This document shows, piece by piece, positions 27,357-37,078 of a DNA stretch of 64,000 nucleotides. The stretch covers positions 1-64,000 of the forward strand of contig NZ_FNKA01000001.1 in NCBI RefSeq assembly GCF_900101335.1, given 5' to 3'. The DNA comes from Quadrisphaera sp. DSM 44207. Lineage in GTDB: Bacteria > Actinomycetota > Actinomycetes > Actinomycetales > Quadrisphaeraceae. The notes under the pieces were generated by a model, which did no database searches, was not told the origin of the DNA, and was given only the letters and a program-made list of their open reading frames with translations. Positions within the stretch are counted from its first letter, which is position 1. Each line of letters opens with the position of its first letter. The position numbers and the translations under genes are program-made.

Positions 27357-28385
27357 TCAGTGCCGGGACGGCGCCCGGTCGGTGGCGGCCACGTGGAGGA
27401 TGCGGTCGCCGGCCTGCAGCACGCCCACCCCGGCGGCGTTGTAGTGCAGCACCCGCCCCGCGCGCACGACCGCGACGACCGGCACCTCCAGCGCGGCCGG
27501 CGCCCGGCCCACCTCGTGCGGCTGCACGGCGCGCTCGGCGAGGTCCAGGCCGGCCCCGAAGGAGAGCAGGTCCTCGACCACCCCGACCGCGTGCGGCAGG
27601 TCCGTGGCCAGGCCCAGCAGGCGCCCGGCCGTCTCCGAGGAGACGACGACGGAGCTGGCGCCGCTCTGGCGCAGCAGGTCGGCGTTCTGCGCCTCCCGCG
27701 CCGCGGCCACGACCGTGGTGCCCGGCGCGAGCCGGCGCAGCGTGAGGGTGGCGAGGACGGCGGTGTCGTCCCGGTCGAGCGCGACGATCGCGACGTCCGC
27801 GTGCTCCGCGCGGGCCTCGCGCAGCACCTCCGGGCGCGTGGCGTCGCCGACGACGACCACGTAGCCGTCGGCGGAGGCCTGCGCGGCCTGCTGCGGGTGC
27901 GACTCGACGACGACCAGCCGGTCGCGGGGGTGCTCGCGCATCCGCAGCGCGCGCACGGCGTTGCGCCCCTTGGTGCCGTAGCCCAGGACGACGACGTGAC
28001 CCTGCATGCGTGCCCTCCACCGCGCGAGGCGGAACTCGGTGCGTGAGCGCTCGGTGAGCGCCTGGATGGTGGTGCCGACGAGGATGATCACGAAGAGCAG
28101 GCGCATGGGCGTGACGACGACGGCGTTCAGCAGCCGCGCGCCCTGCGTGACCGGGGTGATGTCCCCGTAGCCCGTCGTCGACAGCGTCACCGTCGTGTAG
28201 TACAGCGCGTCGATGACGGAGACCTCGCCGTCGGCGTTGTCGGTGTAGCTCGAGCGCTCCAGCAGCACCAGGCCCCAGTTGACCGCCACGACGAGCAGGG
28301 CGAGGGCGAAGCGCAGCAGGATCGCCCGCACCGGGCTGACGGACCTGCCCGGGGGCAGGCGCAGGCCGGAGGGGTGGAGGGCCAT
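27357..28385 (-). CDS. Potassium channel with one TrkA-N domain
   Basis: The 342-aa protein has helix 1 (about 21-43), a pore loop with canonical filter STTGYGD at 70-75, helix 2 (about 87-108), and a cytoplasmic RCK domain with VVVLGYGTKGRNAV at about 131-144 and VVVGDATRPEVL. A TrkA-C-like portion ends the protein. It differs from the channel at 15.9-17.7 kb, which has two RCK domains and the filter TIGFG. It follows the GH13 gene region with a 45-bp gap and has no obvious partner. Confidence 0.92.
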   Translation of the reverse strand: MALHPSGLRLPPGRSVSPVRAILLRFALALLVVAVNWGLVLLERSSYTDNADGEVSVIDALYYTTVTLSTTGYGDITPVTQGARLLNAVVVTPMRLLFVIILVGTTIQALTERSRTEFRLARWRARMQGHVVVLGYGTKGRNAVRALRMREHPRDRLVVVESHPQQAAQASADGYVVVVGDATRPEVLREARAEHADVAIVALDRDDTAVLATLTLRRLAPGTTVVAAAREAQNADLLRQSGASSVVVSSETAGRLLGLATDLPHAVGVVEDLLSFGAGLDLAERAVQPHEVGRAPAALEVPVVAVVRAGRVLHYNAAGVGVLQAGDRILHVAATDRAPSRH

Positions 28386-28435
28386 CCCCGATGACTACCA
28401 CTCCCCGCGGCGCCCGGCAGCCGGTACCCGCCGGC

Positions 28436-28544
28436 GCTCCGCGGCGTCCGCCCAGCTCCGCGGCGTCCGCCCAGCTCCCCGGCGCCCGCCTCGTCAGGAC
28501 CCGTGGTCAGGACCCGTGGTCAGGACCCGTGGTCAGGACTCGTA
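28436..28544. repeat. Two adjacent tandem repeats at the chemoreceptor 3' end
   Basis: A 19-bp unit (GCTCCGCGGCGTCCGCCCA) occurs at 28436-28454 and 28455-28473, with a decayed third copy to 28490. A 13-bp unit (GTCAGGACCCGTG) follows three times at 28493-28531, and a fourth copy with two changes (28532-28544) overlaps the stop codon of the leftward chemoreceptor. The 13-bp array is thus a repeated copy of the gene's own last bases. Confidence 0.95.
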
Positions 28545-30116
28545 GCGGAACTGGCCCACCAGGGACTGCAGCTCGCGGGCCATGTCCGACAGCGCGTCGG
28601 CGGCCGACGCGGTGTCGCAGGCCCCTCGGGTCGTGTCCTGGGCGGAGCGGGCGAGGACGTCGACGTTCGCGGCGATCCGGCTCGCGCCGGCGGCGGCCTC
28701 GGCCACGTTGCGCGCCATCTCGCTCGTGGTCGCCGTCTGCTCCTCCACCGCCGAGGCGATGGTGGTCTGCCGGTCGTCGATGGAGGCGATGACCTCGGAG
28801 ATCCGCGCGATCACGGTGACCGCGCCGGCGGTGTCGGCCTGGATCGTCTCCACCCGCGTCGCGATGTCCTCCGTGGCCCGTGCGGTCTCCTGGGCCAGCT
28901 CCTTGACCTCGTTGGCCACCACGGCGAAGCCCTTGCCGGCCTCCCCGGCCCGCGCCGCCTCGATGGTGGCGTTCAGCGCGAGCAGGTTCGTCTGCTCCGC
29001 GATCGAGGTGATCACCTTCACGACGTCGCCGATCTCCCTGGAGGAGCTCCCCAGCTTGGTCACGGTGCTGGTCGCCTGCTGCGCGGCACCCACCGCGCCG
29101 GCGGCCACCTGCGCCGCCTCCGAGGCGTTGGAGGAGATCTCCCGGATGCTGGCGCCCATCTCGTCGGTGCCGGCGGCCACCGTCTGCACGTTGGACGACA
29201 CCTCCTCGGCCGCGGACGAGGCCACGCCCGCCTGGGTCGCCGACTCCTGCGCGGAGGCCGACAGCTGGGCGGAGGTGCGGGTCAGCTCCTGCGACGCGGC
29301 GGCCAGCGCGGAGGCGGTGCCTGCGGCCTGGCGGACCAGGTGCTGCATCCGCTCGAGGAAGCGGTTGGCGGCGGCGGCCACCTGCCCGAGCTCGTCGGAG
29401 CGGCTGGCGTCCACGCGCGCGGTCAGGTCCCCGTCGCCGTCGGCGATCTCCGACAGGCGCTGGCGCAGCGCGGTCAGCGGCCGCCGCACGGACGCCGCCA
29501 CGCACCAGCCCAGCGCGGCCATCACCGCGGTGGCGAGGACGAGGGCGACGAGCACCTGGGCGCGGGAGCTGCGCGTGGTGGCGGCGGTGTTCGCCTCGCC
29601 GGCGCGCGCGCCGGCCTCGATCAGCTCGCTGACGCCCTCCATGCCCTCCTCGAGGGCCCCGAAGGCCGCCACGAACTCCGGCAGCAGCACCTCTCCGGCG
29701 GAGAGGTCACCGCCCTCGGTGCTGCGGGCGATCCGCTCGGCCTGGTCGATGTACGCCTCGAGCGCCGGCGCGAGCTCCGCGAGCGCGGCGGTCGTGCCCG
29801 GGTCCTCGACCAGCTGGGCGTTCGCGTCCAGGTCGGCGCGGAACTGCTCGACGTGGGCCGCGAGCTCCTCCACCGCCGCGTCGTGCTCGGCGGGGGTGTC
29901 GCTGCGCAGGAGCGTCAGCACGTCGGCGCGCAGCGCGTCGTGCATCATGTCGGCGTCCAGGTGGTTGCGCAGCACCTGCTGGCCCGCGGCGGCGTCCCGC
30001 ACCGCCGCGTCCAGCTGACCGACGCTGCGCTGCCCCAGCGTGCCGACGGCAGCGATCATCGCGACGCCGACCGTGCACAGCAGCACGATCGAGCCCAGCA
30101 CTCCCAGCTTGCGCAC
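28533..30116 (-). CDS. Methyl-accepting chemotaxis protein
   Basis: The 527-aa protein has helix 1 at about 5-27, a roughly 160-aa extracellular four-helix-type sensor region, helix 2 ([17 protein letters not shown]), a HAMP domain ([20 protein letters not shown]) and a cytoplasmic signalling hairpin. Its tip ([20 protein letters not shown]) binds CheA and CheW. No CheA-pentapeptide tail is visible. The GTG start at 30116 is 22 bp after the GNAT gene stop. The ligand cannot be inferred. No che genes are in the window. Confidence 0.93.
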   Translation of the reverse strand: MRKLGVLGSIVLLCTVGVAMIAAVGTLGQRSVGQLDAAVRDAAAGQQVLRNHLDADMMHDALRADVLTLLRSDTPAEHDAAVEELAAHVEQFRADLDANAQLVEDPGTTAALAELAPALEAYIDQAERIARSTEGGDLSAGEVLLPEFVAAFGALEEGMEGVSELIEAGARAGEANTAATTRSSRAQVLVALVLATAVMAALGWCVAASVRRPLTALRQRLSEIADGDGDLTARVDASRSDELGQVAAAANRFLERMQHLVRQAAGTASALAAASQELTRTSAQLSASAQESATQAGVASSAAEEVSSNVQTVAAGTDEMGASIREISSNASEAAQVAAGAVGAAQQATSTVTKLGSSSREIGDVVKVITSIAEQTNLLALNATIEAARAGEAGKGFAVVANEVKELAQETARATEDIATRVETIQADTAGAVTVIARISEVIASIDDRQTTIASAVEEQTATTSEMARNVAEAAAGASRIAANVDVLARSAQDTTRGACDTASAADALSDMARELQSLVGQFRYES

Positions 30117-30138
30117 GAGGAGCGGTATCGGCCTCCGC

Positions 30139-30792
30139 TCAGCCCGGCTTGAGCCCGTCCAGGCGGGCGATCAGGCCGGCGCGCACGCGCGGCCACTCCT
30201 GCGCCAGGACGCTGTAGACCACCGAGTCGCGGAACGTGCCGTCCTCGCGCTTGACGTCGCGGCGCACGACGCCCTCCCGCTGCGCCCCGAGCCGGGCGAT
30301 CGCCGCCTGGGAGCGGGTGTTCAGCGCGTCGGTCTGGATCTTCACGCGCCCGTAGCCGCAGTCCTCGAAGCAGTGCCCGAGCAGCAGCAGCTTCGCCTCG
30401 GGGTTGACGGCGGTGCCCCACCAGCGACGGCCGTAGAGCGTGGAGCCGAGGTGGACCTTCTCGTGGTGCAGGTCGGCCTCCAGCAGCGAGGACGTGCCGA
30501 CCAGAGCGCCGAGCGGGCCGAGCGGGCCGTCGGCGGCGAGCCGGACGGCGTAGGCGGTGCGGCCCCCGCCGCGCCCGTCGGCCAGGCCCTGCCCGGCGCA
30601 GAACCGCTCCCGGGCCACGGCGACGCCGTCCTCGAGGGAGGAGGGGCGCCGGTGCACGACGTAGCCGGCGGCGTAGAGGGCGGGGTCGAGCAGCAGCGCC
30701 GCCAGCTCGGGCAGGTCCGCCTCGGTCAGCAGATCCAGGCGCACGCGGCGGCCCACGAGGGGCTCACCCGTGGGCAGCGCGGTCTCGGGCAC
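30139..30792 (-). CDS. GNAT family N-acetyltransferase (RimJ/RimL type)
   Basis: The 217-aa protein has the RimJ/RimL-like N terminus ([20 protein letters not shown]), central strands ([20 protein letters not shown]) and the acetyl-CoA motif region [19 protein letters not shown]. It probably acetylates protein N termini or a small molecule. It lies upstream of the chemoreceptor on the same strand. Confidence 0.85.
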   Translation of the reverse strand: MPETALPTGEPLVGRRVRLDLLTEADLPELAALLLDPALYAAGYVVHRRPSSLEDGVAVARERFCAGQGLADGRGGGRTAYAVRLAADGPLGPLGALVGTSSLLEADLHHEKVHLGSTLYGRRWWGTAVNPEAKLLLLGHCFEDCGYGRVKIQTDALNTRSQAAIARLGAQREGVVRRDVKREDGTFRDSVVYSVLAQEWPRVRAGLIARLDGLKPG

Positions 30793-30891
30793 CCGCGCGA
30801 CCCTAGCCGCGGCGCGGCGGGCAGGGCGGGACGTCCTGCCCTGCCCTGCCCGGGCCGGCGGTGCTCGGCCGGAGCGGTGGGAGCAGCCGGC

Positions 30892-32193
30892 TCAGGAGGC
30901 GGGCACGGCGCCGGAGGCGGGCACGGCGCCGGAGGCCCGCCGGCCGGTGGTGGTGGAGTGCTGCTCCTGCGCCTCGGCGAGCTGCTCGGAGCGGTCCTCC
31001 TCCGCCATCCGCGTCAGCTCGGCACCGGCCTGGGCGTCGCGGGTCAGGTTCATCCCCGTCGACGGGTCGAACACGTGCACCTTGCGGCTGTCGAGCCAGA
31101 AGTCCGCCTCGTGGCCCTCCCGGATCCGGCTGGCGGCGTCGATGGAGACGATCGCCTGGGTGCGCAGCTGGTCGCTGTCGAGCTCCCGCGACAGGTCGCG
31201 CAGCCGGGCGGTGACCTCCTCGGGCGCCTCGTAGGGGATGTAGGCGTACTGGGAGTCGCCCAGCCACTCCGTGACGTCGACCCGGGCGCGGAAGACCGAG
31301 CCCGCCGACCGCTTGGTCTCGTCGACGAACCGGGCGTCCTCGAAGTGCTCCGGGCGGATGCCGACGAGCACCAGGTCGTGGCCGGCGACGGCCTGGGCGC
31401 GGCGCCCGTCCAGCTCGACCGGCCCGAACGGCGTGACCAGCCGCGACCCCTGCACGTTCGCGGGCAGGAAGTTCATGGGTGGGGAGCCGATGAACCCGGC
31501 CACGAACAGGTTGACCGGCTGCTCGTACAGCTCCCGCGGCGAGGCGACCTGCTGGATCACGCCCTTGCGCAGCACGCACACGCGGTCCCCGAGCGTCATC
31601 GCCTCGGTCTGGTCGTGCGTGACGTAGACGGTGGTGACGCCGAGGCGCCGCTGCAGCCGCGAGATCTCGCTGCGCATCTGGCCGCGCAGCTTCGCGTCGA
31701 GGTTCGACAGCGGCTCGTCGAAGAGGAACGCCTCCGCCTGGCGCACGATCGCCCGCCCCATCGCCACCCGCTGGCGCTGGCCGCCGGAGAGGTTGGCCGG
31801 CTTGCGGTCCAGGTGCTCGTGCAGCTCCAGCACGTTCGCCGCGTCGACCACCCGGCGGCGCACCTCCTCGTCGGGGGTCTTGGACAGGCGCAGCGGGAAG
31901 GCGATGTTCTCGAACACCGTCAGGTGCGGGTAGAGCGCGTAGTTCTGGAAGACCATGGACAGGTTCCGCTCGCGCGGGGCCTTCTCGTTGACCCGCTGGC
32001 CCCCGATCAGCATGTCGCCGCCGGTGATGTCCTCCAGGCCCACGATCATCCGCAGGAGCGTGGACTTCCCGCACCCGGAGGGCCCGACGAGGATCATGAA
32101 CTCGCCGTCGGCGATCTCCAGGCTGACGTCGTTGACGGCCTTGAAGCCGTCCCCGTACTCCTTGACGATGTTGTGCATCTCGATGGAGGCCAT
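30892..32193 (-). CDS. Sugar ABC transporter ATP-binding protein (SugC/MsmK/UgpC type)
   Basis: The 433-aa ATPase has Walker A GPSGCGKST (37-45), Q-loop VFQNYALYPHLTV, signature LSGGQRQR, Walker B AFLFDEPLSNLD and H-loop THDQTEAM. A C-terminal regulatory OB/TOBE extension from about residue 240 contains GIRPEHFEDA and is typical of MalK-like subunits that may be shared among importers. ATG 32193 has AAGGAG six bases upstream. It is the last gene of the operon, 41 bp after the second permease. The final 30 residues are a repetitive tail (ASGAVPASGAVPAS). Confidence 0.95.
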   Translation of the reverse strand: MASIEMHNIVKEYGDGFKAVNDVSLEIADGEFMILVGPSGCGKSTLLRMIVGLEDITGGDMLIGGQRVNEKAPRERNLSMVFQNYALYPHLTVFENIAFPLRLSKTPDEEVRRRVVDAANVLELHEHLDRKPANLSGGQRQRVAMGRAIVRQAEAFLFDEPLSNLDAKLRGQMRSEISRLQRRLGVTTVYVTHDQTEAMTLGDRVCVLRKGVIQQVASPRELYEQPVNLFVAGFIGSPPMNFLPANVQGSRLVTPFGPVELDGRRAQAVAGHDLVLVGIRPEHFEDARFVDETKRSAGSVFRARVDVTEWLGDSQYAYIPYEAPEEVTARLRDLSRELDSDQLRTQAIVSIDAASRIREGHEADFWLDSRKVHVFDPSTGMNLTRDAQAGAELTRMAEEDRSEQLAEAQEQHSTTTGRRASGAVPASGAVPAS

Positions 32194-32234
32194 GCGGTGC
32201 TCCTTGGTCAGCCGGGGACGACGGGAGGGCGGCG

Positions 32235-33065
32235 TCAGCCCTTGACGGCGCCGTTGGTCAGTCCAGCCACGATCTTCTGCTGGAACAGGAGGACGAGGAC
32301 GATCACCGGGATGGTGACCAGGACCGACGCGGCGGCGATGGGGGCGGTCGGCTGGGCGAACTGGCTGGCCCCGCTGAAGAAGGCCAGCGCCGCGGGCACG
32401 GGTCGGGCCGCCTCGGTGGAGGTCAGCGTGATGCCGAACAGGAAGTCGTTCCAGATCGCGAAGAACGTCAGGATCGCCGCGGTGAAGACGCCCGGCGCCG
32501 CGAGCGGGACGATCACCTTGCGGAACGCCTGCCACGCCGTCGCGCCGTCGACCTGCGCCGCCTGCTCCATCTCCCAGGGGATCTCCCGGAAGAACGCGGA
32601 CAGCACGTACACCGACAGCGGGATCGAGAAGGACAGGTAGGGGATGATCAGCCCGAGCCACGTGTCGTAGAGGCCGATGGTGCGCCACAGGTCGAACAGC
32701 GGGGTGGCGATGGCGATGACGGGGAAGACGGTGATCGCCAGGGCGGTCCCCAGGAGCAGGCGCTTGCCGGGGAACTCCAGGCGGGCGACCGCGTACGCCG
32801 CGAGCGTGGCGAGGACCACCGAGATGGTCGTCGCGATGGCGGCGATGCCCACCGAGTTGCGCAGCGCGGTGAGGAAGATGTCGGAGGACAGGACGATGCC
32901 GTAGTTCTCGAAGCTCCAGGCCGTCGGCCAGAAGCGCTGGTTGTTGATGTCATCACCGGCCTTGAAGGACAGCGAGACGATCCACAGGACCGGGAGGATC
33001 GCGTAGGCGATGATGAGCACCGCCCCGACGGCCCAGAGGACCTGCCCCCTGCGGCTGGTGTTCAT
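32235..33065 (-). CDS. Sugar ABC transporter permease (SugB/MalG type)
   Basis: The 276-aa protein has six predicted helices, beginning VLWAVGAVLIIAYAILPVLW. The cytoplasmic EAA loop (EQAAQVDGATAWQAFRKVIVP) couples to the ATPase. ATG 33065 directly follows the stop of the first permease, so the two are translationally coupled. The pair forms the heterodimeric channel. Confidence 0.95.
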   Translation of the reverse strand: MNTSRRGQVLWAVGAVLIIAYAILPVLWIVSLSFKAGDDINNQRFWPTAWSFENYGIVLSSDIFLTALRNSVGIAAIATTISVVLATLAAYAVARLEFPGKRLLLGTALAITVFPVIAIATPLFDLWRTIGLYDTWLGLIIPYLSFSIPLSVYVLSAFFREIPWEMEQAAQVDGATAWQAFRKVIVPLAAPGVFTAAILTFFAIWNDFLFGITLTSTEAARPVPAALAFFSGASQFAQPTAPIAAASVLVTIPVIVLVLLFQQKIVAGLTNGAVKG

Positions 33066-34031
33066 CTAGGCGCCCCTCTGCTGCGACAGGTTGGTCCGGA
33101 AGACCTTGACGAAGAGCACGGCGATCAGCACCACGGTGACGGCGAGGATGACGCTGACCGCGGACCCGAGGCCGATCTGAACCCGGGCGATGGTCTGCCG
33201 GTAGGCGAGGAAGGACAGCGTCTCCGTCCCCTGCGCGCCCTGGGTCATGACGAAGACGTTGTCGAAGATGCGGAAGGCGTCCAGCGTCCGGAACAGCAGG
33301 GCCACCATGATGGCCGCCTTCATGTTCGGCATGATCACCCTGCGGAACCGCTGCCACGCGGTGGCCCCGTCGACCTTGGCCGCCTCCAGGTAGTCCTCGG
33401 GGATCTGGGCCAGGCCCGCCAGCAGCAGCAGCGACAGGAACGGCGTGGTCTTCCAGATCTCCGAGAGGCAGATCACCGCGAGGGCCGGGACGGTGTCGCC
33501 GAACCAGTTGAACCCGTCGAGGCCGAGGAGGGGGTTGACGAACCCGTAGGCGGGGGTGAAGGCGTACTGCCAGGCGTACGCCGAGACCACGGTGATGATG
33601 CCGTAGGGGATGAGGATCGCCGTGCGCAGCGACCTGCGCAGGAACAGCGCCCGGTGCATGACCATCGCGAGGGCGAACCCGAGGACGAACTCGACGGCGA
33701 CCGTGACCACCGTGATCGCCGTGGTGACGCCGAACTGCCGCCAGAACAGGCCGTCGGTGAGGATGGTGACGTAGTTGCCCAGCCCCACGAACGTCCTCGC
33801 GTCGGGGTTGGTCAGGCGGTAGTCGAACAGCGAGAGCCAGATGGCGTTGAGGATGGGGTAGCCGGTCACGGCGACCATGAGGACGAACGCCGGGCCGGCG
33901 AGCATCCACCCCAGGCGGCGCTCGTGGCGGGTGCGGTCGCTCAGCTGCGGCTTCCCGCCAGTGCTGGTGCCCGTTCCCGAGGCGACCTCCTGTCGCGTGG
34001 CCGCCGAGGCGGCGGGGACCGCAGTGCTCAC
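33066..34031 (-). CDS. Sugar ABC transporter permease (SugA/MalF type)
   Basis: The 321-aa protein has a polar N-terminal tail of about 40 residues, then six helices. The EAA loop is EAAKVDGATAWQRFRRVIMP. GTG 34031 is chosen because AGGAGG lies 5 bases upstream; the frame is open much further back but overlaps the binding-protein gene. It starts 8 bp after the solute-binding protein stop. Confidence 0.93.
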   Translation of the reverse strand: MSTAVPAASAATRQEVASGTGTSTGGKPQLSDRTRHERRLGWMLAGPAFVLMVAVTGYPILNAIWLSLFDYRLTNPDARTFVGLGNYVTILTDGLFWRQFGVTTAITVVTVAVEFVLGFALAMVMHRALFLRRSLRTAILIPYGIITVVSAYAWQYAFTPAYGFVNPLLGLDGFNWFGDTVPALAVICLSEIWKTTPFLSLLLLAGLAQIPEDYLEAAKVDGATAWQRFRRVIMPNMKAAIMVALLFRTLDAFRIFDNVFVMTQGAQGTETLSFLAYRQTIARVQIGLGSAVSVILAVTVVLIAVLFVKVFRTNLSQQRGA

Positions 34032-34039
34032 AGGGCCTC

Positions 34040-35410
34040 CTAGAGGAGCTGCTCGTTGGACAGGACGCCCTCGATGAGGCGGGCCGTCCGGTCGGGGGTC
34101 GTCTCGGGCGAGAGCTGGCCCGGCGGGTGGTAGCCCTGCTGGACGGCGCCGGTCACGTCGCCGTAGTACGGCGTGATGGGGCGCGGAGCGGCCTCGACGA
34201 GGCCGTCCCGGATCTCCTGCCACATCGGGAAGGCCTCGTGCACCTGCGGGTCCTCGTAGACGGCCGCCGCGGAGCCGGGCTCGCCCGCGTTGAGCATGTG
34301 CTCGACCTGGCTCTCCACCGAGCGCACGCACCGGACGGCGTCGACGGCCAGCTCCGGGTGCTGCGTGAACGCCCCGATGCTCAGGCCCACACCGCCGATC
34401 GGGTTGGCGCTGGGGGTGTCCGGGTCCACGCGCGGGTACTGGGCCCAGCCGACGTCCTCGCGGAAGTCCGCGGGCAGCGTGCCGGCCTCCTCGGCGGCGG
34501 CGAACGCGGCCCACACGTAGGGCCAGTTGACCATGAAGCCCCCGTCCTCGGCCTGGAAGGCGGCCCGGGACTCCTCCTCCCCCGCGGTGCTGAGGGCCGG
34601 TGGGGCCGCGGACGAGGTGGCGACGCGGTTGATGATCTCCGCGGCGGTCGAGCCGGGCGGGCTGTCGATGACGGCCTCGACGTCCTCGGGCTGCTGGCCC
34701 TCGCTGTCGGGGTCGAGGATGGTGCCGCCGGCGGACGCCACCAGGGCGTTGACCCACACCATCAGGCTCTCGTTGCGGCGGCCCTGGACGGCCACCGTGG
34801 CCTGGGTCTGCTCCGCCGCGGCGACGAGCTGCTCCCACGTCACCGGCTCGTCCTCCAGGTCGAGCCCGGCGGCCTCGGCGACGGACTTCTTGTACCAGAG
34901 GAGCTGGGTGTTGGCGAAGAAGGGAGCGCCGTACATGGTGCCCTCGTACAGGGACTGCTCGAGGGCGCCCTGCAGGACGCCGTCGGAGAACTCGGCCTGC
35001 TCCTCCTGCGTGAAGGGCCGCAGGAAGCCCGCGTTGGCGAACTCCGCCATGAACGGCGGGTCGAGGCTCATGACGTCGATGGAGGTGTCGTTGGCCGCCA
35101 GGCGGCGCAGCAGCTGCTCGCGCTGGGCGGCGGGCGAGGCCGGCAGCAGCTCCGTCTGGATGTCGTACTCGTCGGCCTCCTGCGAGCACCGCTCGGCGAT
35201 GGTGGCGTCGTAGGCGTTGTTGATGTACCAGGTCAGCACCGGCGGGCCGGCTTCCGCCTCGCCCCCGCACCCCGCCAGCCCCGCGGCGGCGGTGACGGCC
35301 GCCGCGGCCGCGACCACCCGCGCCGCGCTCCCGCGCCGCCTCCGCTTGCGGGCACCGGCCGCGCTCGGGCCGGGGACCCGCCCTGCACTCGCACCATCGC
35401 GCACGTGCAT
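34040..35410 (-). CDS. Sugar ABC transporter solute-binding lipoprotein (LpqY-like)
   Basis: The 456-aa protein has an Arg-rich n-region, a hydrophobic stretch and the lipobox LAGC (AAGLAGCGG), so it is lipid-anchored outside the membrane. The mature part (LTWYINNAYDATIAERCSQE, then LLRRLAANDTSIDVMSLDPPFMAEF) resembles the trehalose-binding LpqY group. The order binding protein-permease-permease-ATPase matches the mycobacterial lpqY-sugABC operon, so trehalose or a related alpha-glucoside is a likely substrate; this is inferred. ATG 35410 is preceded by CGGAGG. The roughly 105-bp gap to the divergent gene contains CGGTC-GGT-GACCG (35433-35445), a possible operator. Confidence 0.9.
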   Translation of the reverse strand: MHVRDGASAGRVPGPSAAGARKRRRRGSAARVVAAAAAVTAAAGLAGCGGEAEAGPPVLTWYINNAYDATIAERCSQEADEYDIQTELLPASPAAQREQLLRRLAANDTSIDVMSLDPPFMAEFANAGFLRPFTQEEQAEFSDGVLQGALEQSLYEGTMYGAPFFANTQLLWYKKSVAEAAGLDLEDEPVTWEQLVAAAEQTQATVAVQGRRNESLMVWVNALVASAGGTILDPDSEGQQPEDVEAVIDSPPGSTAAEIINRVATSSAAPPALSTAGEEESRAAFQAEDGGFMVNWPYVWAAFAAAEEAGTLPADFREDVGWAQYPRVDPDTPSANPIGGVGLSIGAFTQHPELAVDAVRCVRSVESQVEHMLNAGEPGSAAAVYEDPQVHEAFPMWQEIRDGLVEAAPRPITPYYGDVTGAVQQGYHPPGQLSPETTPDRTARLIEGVLSNEQLL

Positions 35411-35515
35411 CGCCTCCGTTGGCGAGCGGCCACGGTCGGTGACCGGTTGCGGGTGAGCGTTCTCCACGTCCCCCCGCGTGTCAACCCGTGCGGCGGGTGC
35501 GGGCACGATGGAGCG

Positions 35516-36043
35516 GTGGCTCCCGCCGACCCCGCACCCGACCCCGCACCCGACCCCGCGCCCGACCCCGCGCTGCACGCCCTGGTCAGCGAGCTGGCGG
35601 CCCAGGAGGAGCGGCTGCAGTTCGACCGCTTCGACGAGGACGACGCGTGGGCGCTCGGCTGCCGCCTCGTCGACCTCGCCCGCGAGCGGGACCTGCCCGT
35701 CGTGGTCGACGTGCGCCGCGGCGGCCAGCAGCTGTTCCACGCGGCGCTGCGCGGGACCACCCCGGACAACGACCGGTGGGTCGAGCGCAAGGTGCGGGTG
35801 GTGGAGCGCTTCGGCGCCTCCTCCTACCTCGTCGGCCGGCGCCTGGCCGCCCGCGGCGAGGTCCTGGACGCGCGCGCCGGGGTCGACCCGGCGCAGTACG
35901 CCACCCACGGGGGCGCCTTCCCGGTGCGCGTGCGCGGCGTGGGCGTCGTCGGAGCCGTCACCGTCTCGGGCCTGCCGCAGGCGCAGGACCACGCCCTCGT
36001 GGTCGAGGCGGTGCAGGCCCACCTGGACCAGCGGCGCGGCTGA
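35516..36043 (+). CDS. UPF0303 / heme-degrading-domain (GlcG/HbpS-like) protein
   Basis: The 175-aa protein starts at GTG 35516 and has an (AspPro-Ala-Pro)n N-terminal stretch from a 12-bp DNA repeat (35527-35572). The core ELAAQEERLQFDRFDEDDAW, then FHAALRGTTPDNDRWVERK, and YATHGGAFPVRVRGVGVVGAVTVSGLPQAQDHALV fits the UPF0303 branch of GlcG/HbpS-like proteins, some of which bind or degrade heme. The role here is uncertain. It is divergent from the sugar transporter operon. Confidence 0.8.
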   Translation: MAPADPAPDPAPDPAPDPALHALVSELAAQEERLQFDRFDEDDAWALGCRLVDLARERDLPVVVDVRRGGQQLFHAALRGTTPDNDRWVERKVRVVERFGASSYLVGRRLAARGEVLDARAGVDPAQYATHGGAFPVRVRGVGVVGAVTVSGLPQAQDHALVVEAVQAHLDQRRG

Positions 36044-36057
36044 CGCCTGCCCCGGTC

Positions 36058-37073
36058 TCAGGGCACGAGCACGGCGCGGCCGACGACGCGACCGGCGCGC
36101 AGGTCCTCCAGCACGCGCGGGGCCTGCTCGAGCGGCGCGGGCGTGATCGCCGTCCGCAGCCGTCCGGTGGCTCCCAGCTCCAGCGCGCGCACCAGCTCCG
36201 CCCGCCGGTTGCCCACCGACGTCAGGATCCGCTGCTCGGGCACCACCAGGGCCAGGGGGTCCAGCGCGACGCGCTCGCCGCTGTAGCCGAGGTAGACCAG
36301 CGCGCCGCGCGTGCCGAGGCACCCCAGGGCCGCGGCCCCGCTCGCGGCGGTGCCCACGAGCTCGAAGACGACGTCCGCGCCGGCGCCGCCGGTGGCCTCG
36401 CGCACCCGGGCGGCCACGTCGTCCGCGGACGCGTCGACGAGGACGTCGGCGCCCAGGTCGCGGGCCAGGCGCAGGCGCGCGGCGCTGCGGGCGACGGCCA
36501 CCACGCGCGCGCCGGCCAGCCGCAGCACCTGCACGAGCGCCAGCCCCACCCCCCCCCGGTGCCCAGCACGACCGCGGTCCGGCCCTCCTGCACGCCCGCG
36601 ACGTCCACCGCGTGCAGCGCCGTGGTCGCGCTGCAGCACAGCGTCGCGGCGGTCGGCAGGTCCAGCGCGTCCGGCACGGGCACCAGCGCGGACGCCGGCA
36701 CGAGCACCTGCTCGGCGAAGCCGCCGTCCGTGGCGAAGGCCAGGAAACCCAGGGGCGCGTCGCACAGGTGGTCCTCCCCCGCCCGGCACCAGCGGCACCG
36801 CCCGCACGCGTGCCGGTAGTGGACGGCGACCCGGTCGCCGAGGCCGACGCCCCGCACGCCCTCCCCCAGCCGGGCGACGGTGCCGGCCACCTCGTGGCCC
36901 AGGGTGATGGGCGTGCGGGCCGGCACCAGCACCCCGTCGAGGAAGTGCAGCTCCGTGCCGCACACCCCCGCCGCGGCGACGTCGAGGACCACCTGCCCCG
37001 GTCCGGGGCTCGGGTCCTCCACGTCCTCGACGAGGAGCGGGCGACCCGCTCCGGAGAAGCGCGCAGCGCGCAC
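36058..37073 (-). pseudogene. Zinc-dependent alcohol dehydrogenase, frameshifted, behind a TPP riboswitch
   Basis: GTG 37073 begins VRAARFSGAGRPLLVEDVEDP. The N-terminal GroES-like domain has the catalytic zinc site (AGVCGTELHFLDG; LGHEVAGTVARLGEG) and a structural zinc lobe (CGRCRWCRAGEDHLC). The frame is lost in a run of nine G (36549-36557) inside the dinucleotide motif. The expected LGTGGVGLALVQVLR then continues in another frame to the stop at 36058. Both halves are otherwise well conserved and total about 338 codons, the normal MDR length. A sequencing error in the homopolymer is as likely as a real mutation. The ribosome binding site lies inside the riboswitch. Confidence 0.85.
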
Positions 37074-37078
37074 TGGTC

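Noticed and set aside
36549-36557. Deliberate phase variation through the G9 tract of the dehydrogenase
   Set aside because: A second homopolymer break in the nearby transferase makes sequencing error at least as likely; no read heterogeneity can be seen.
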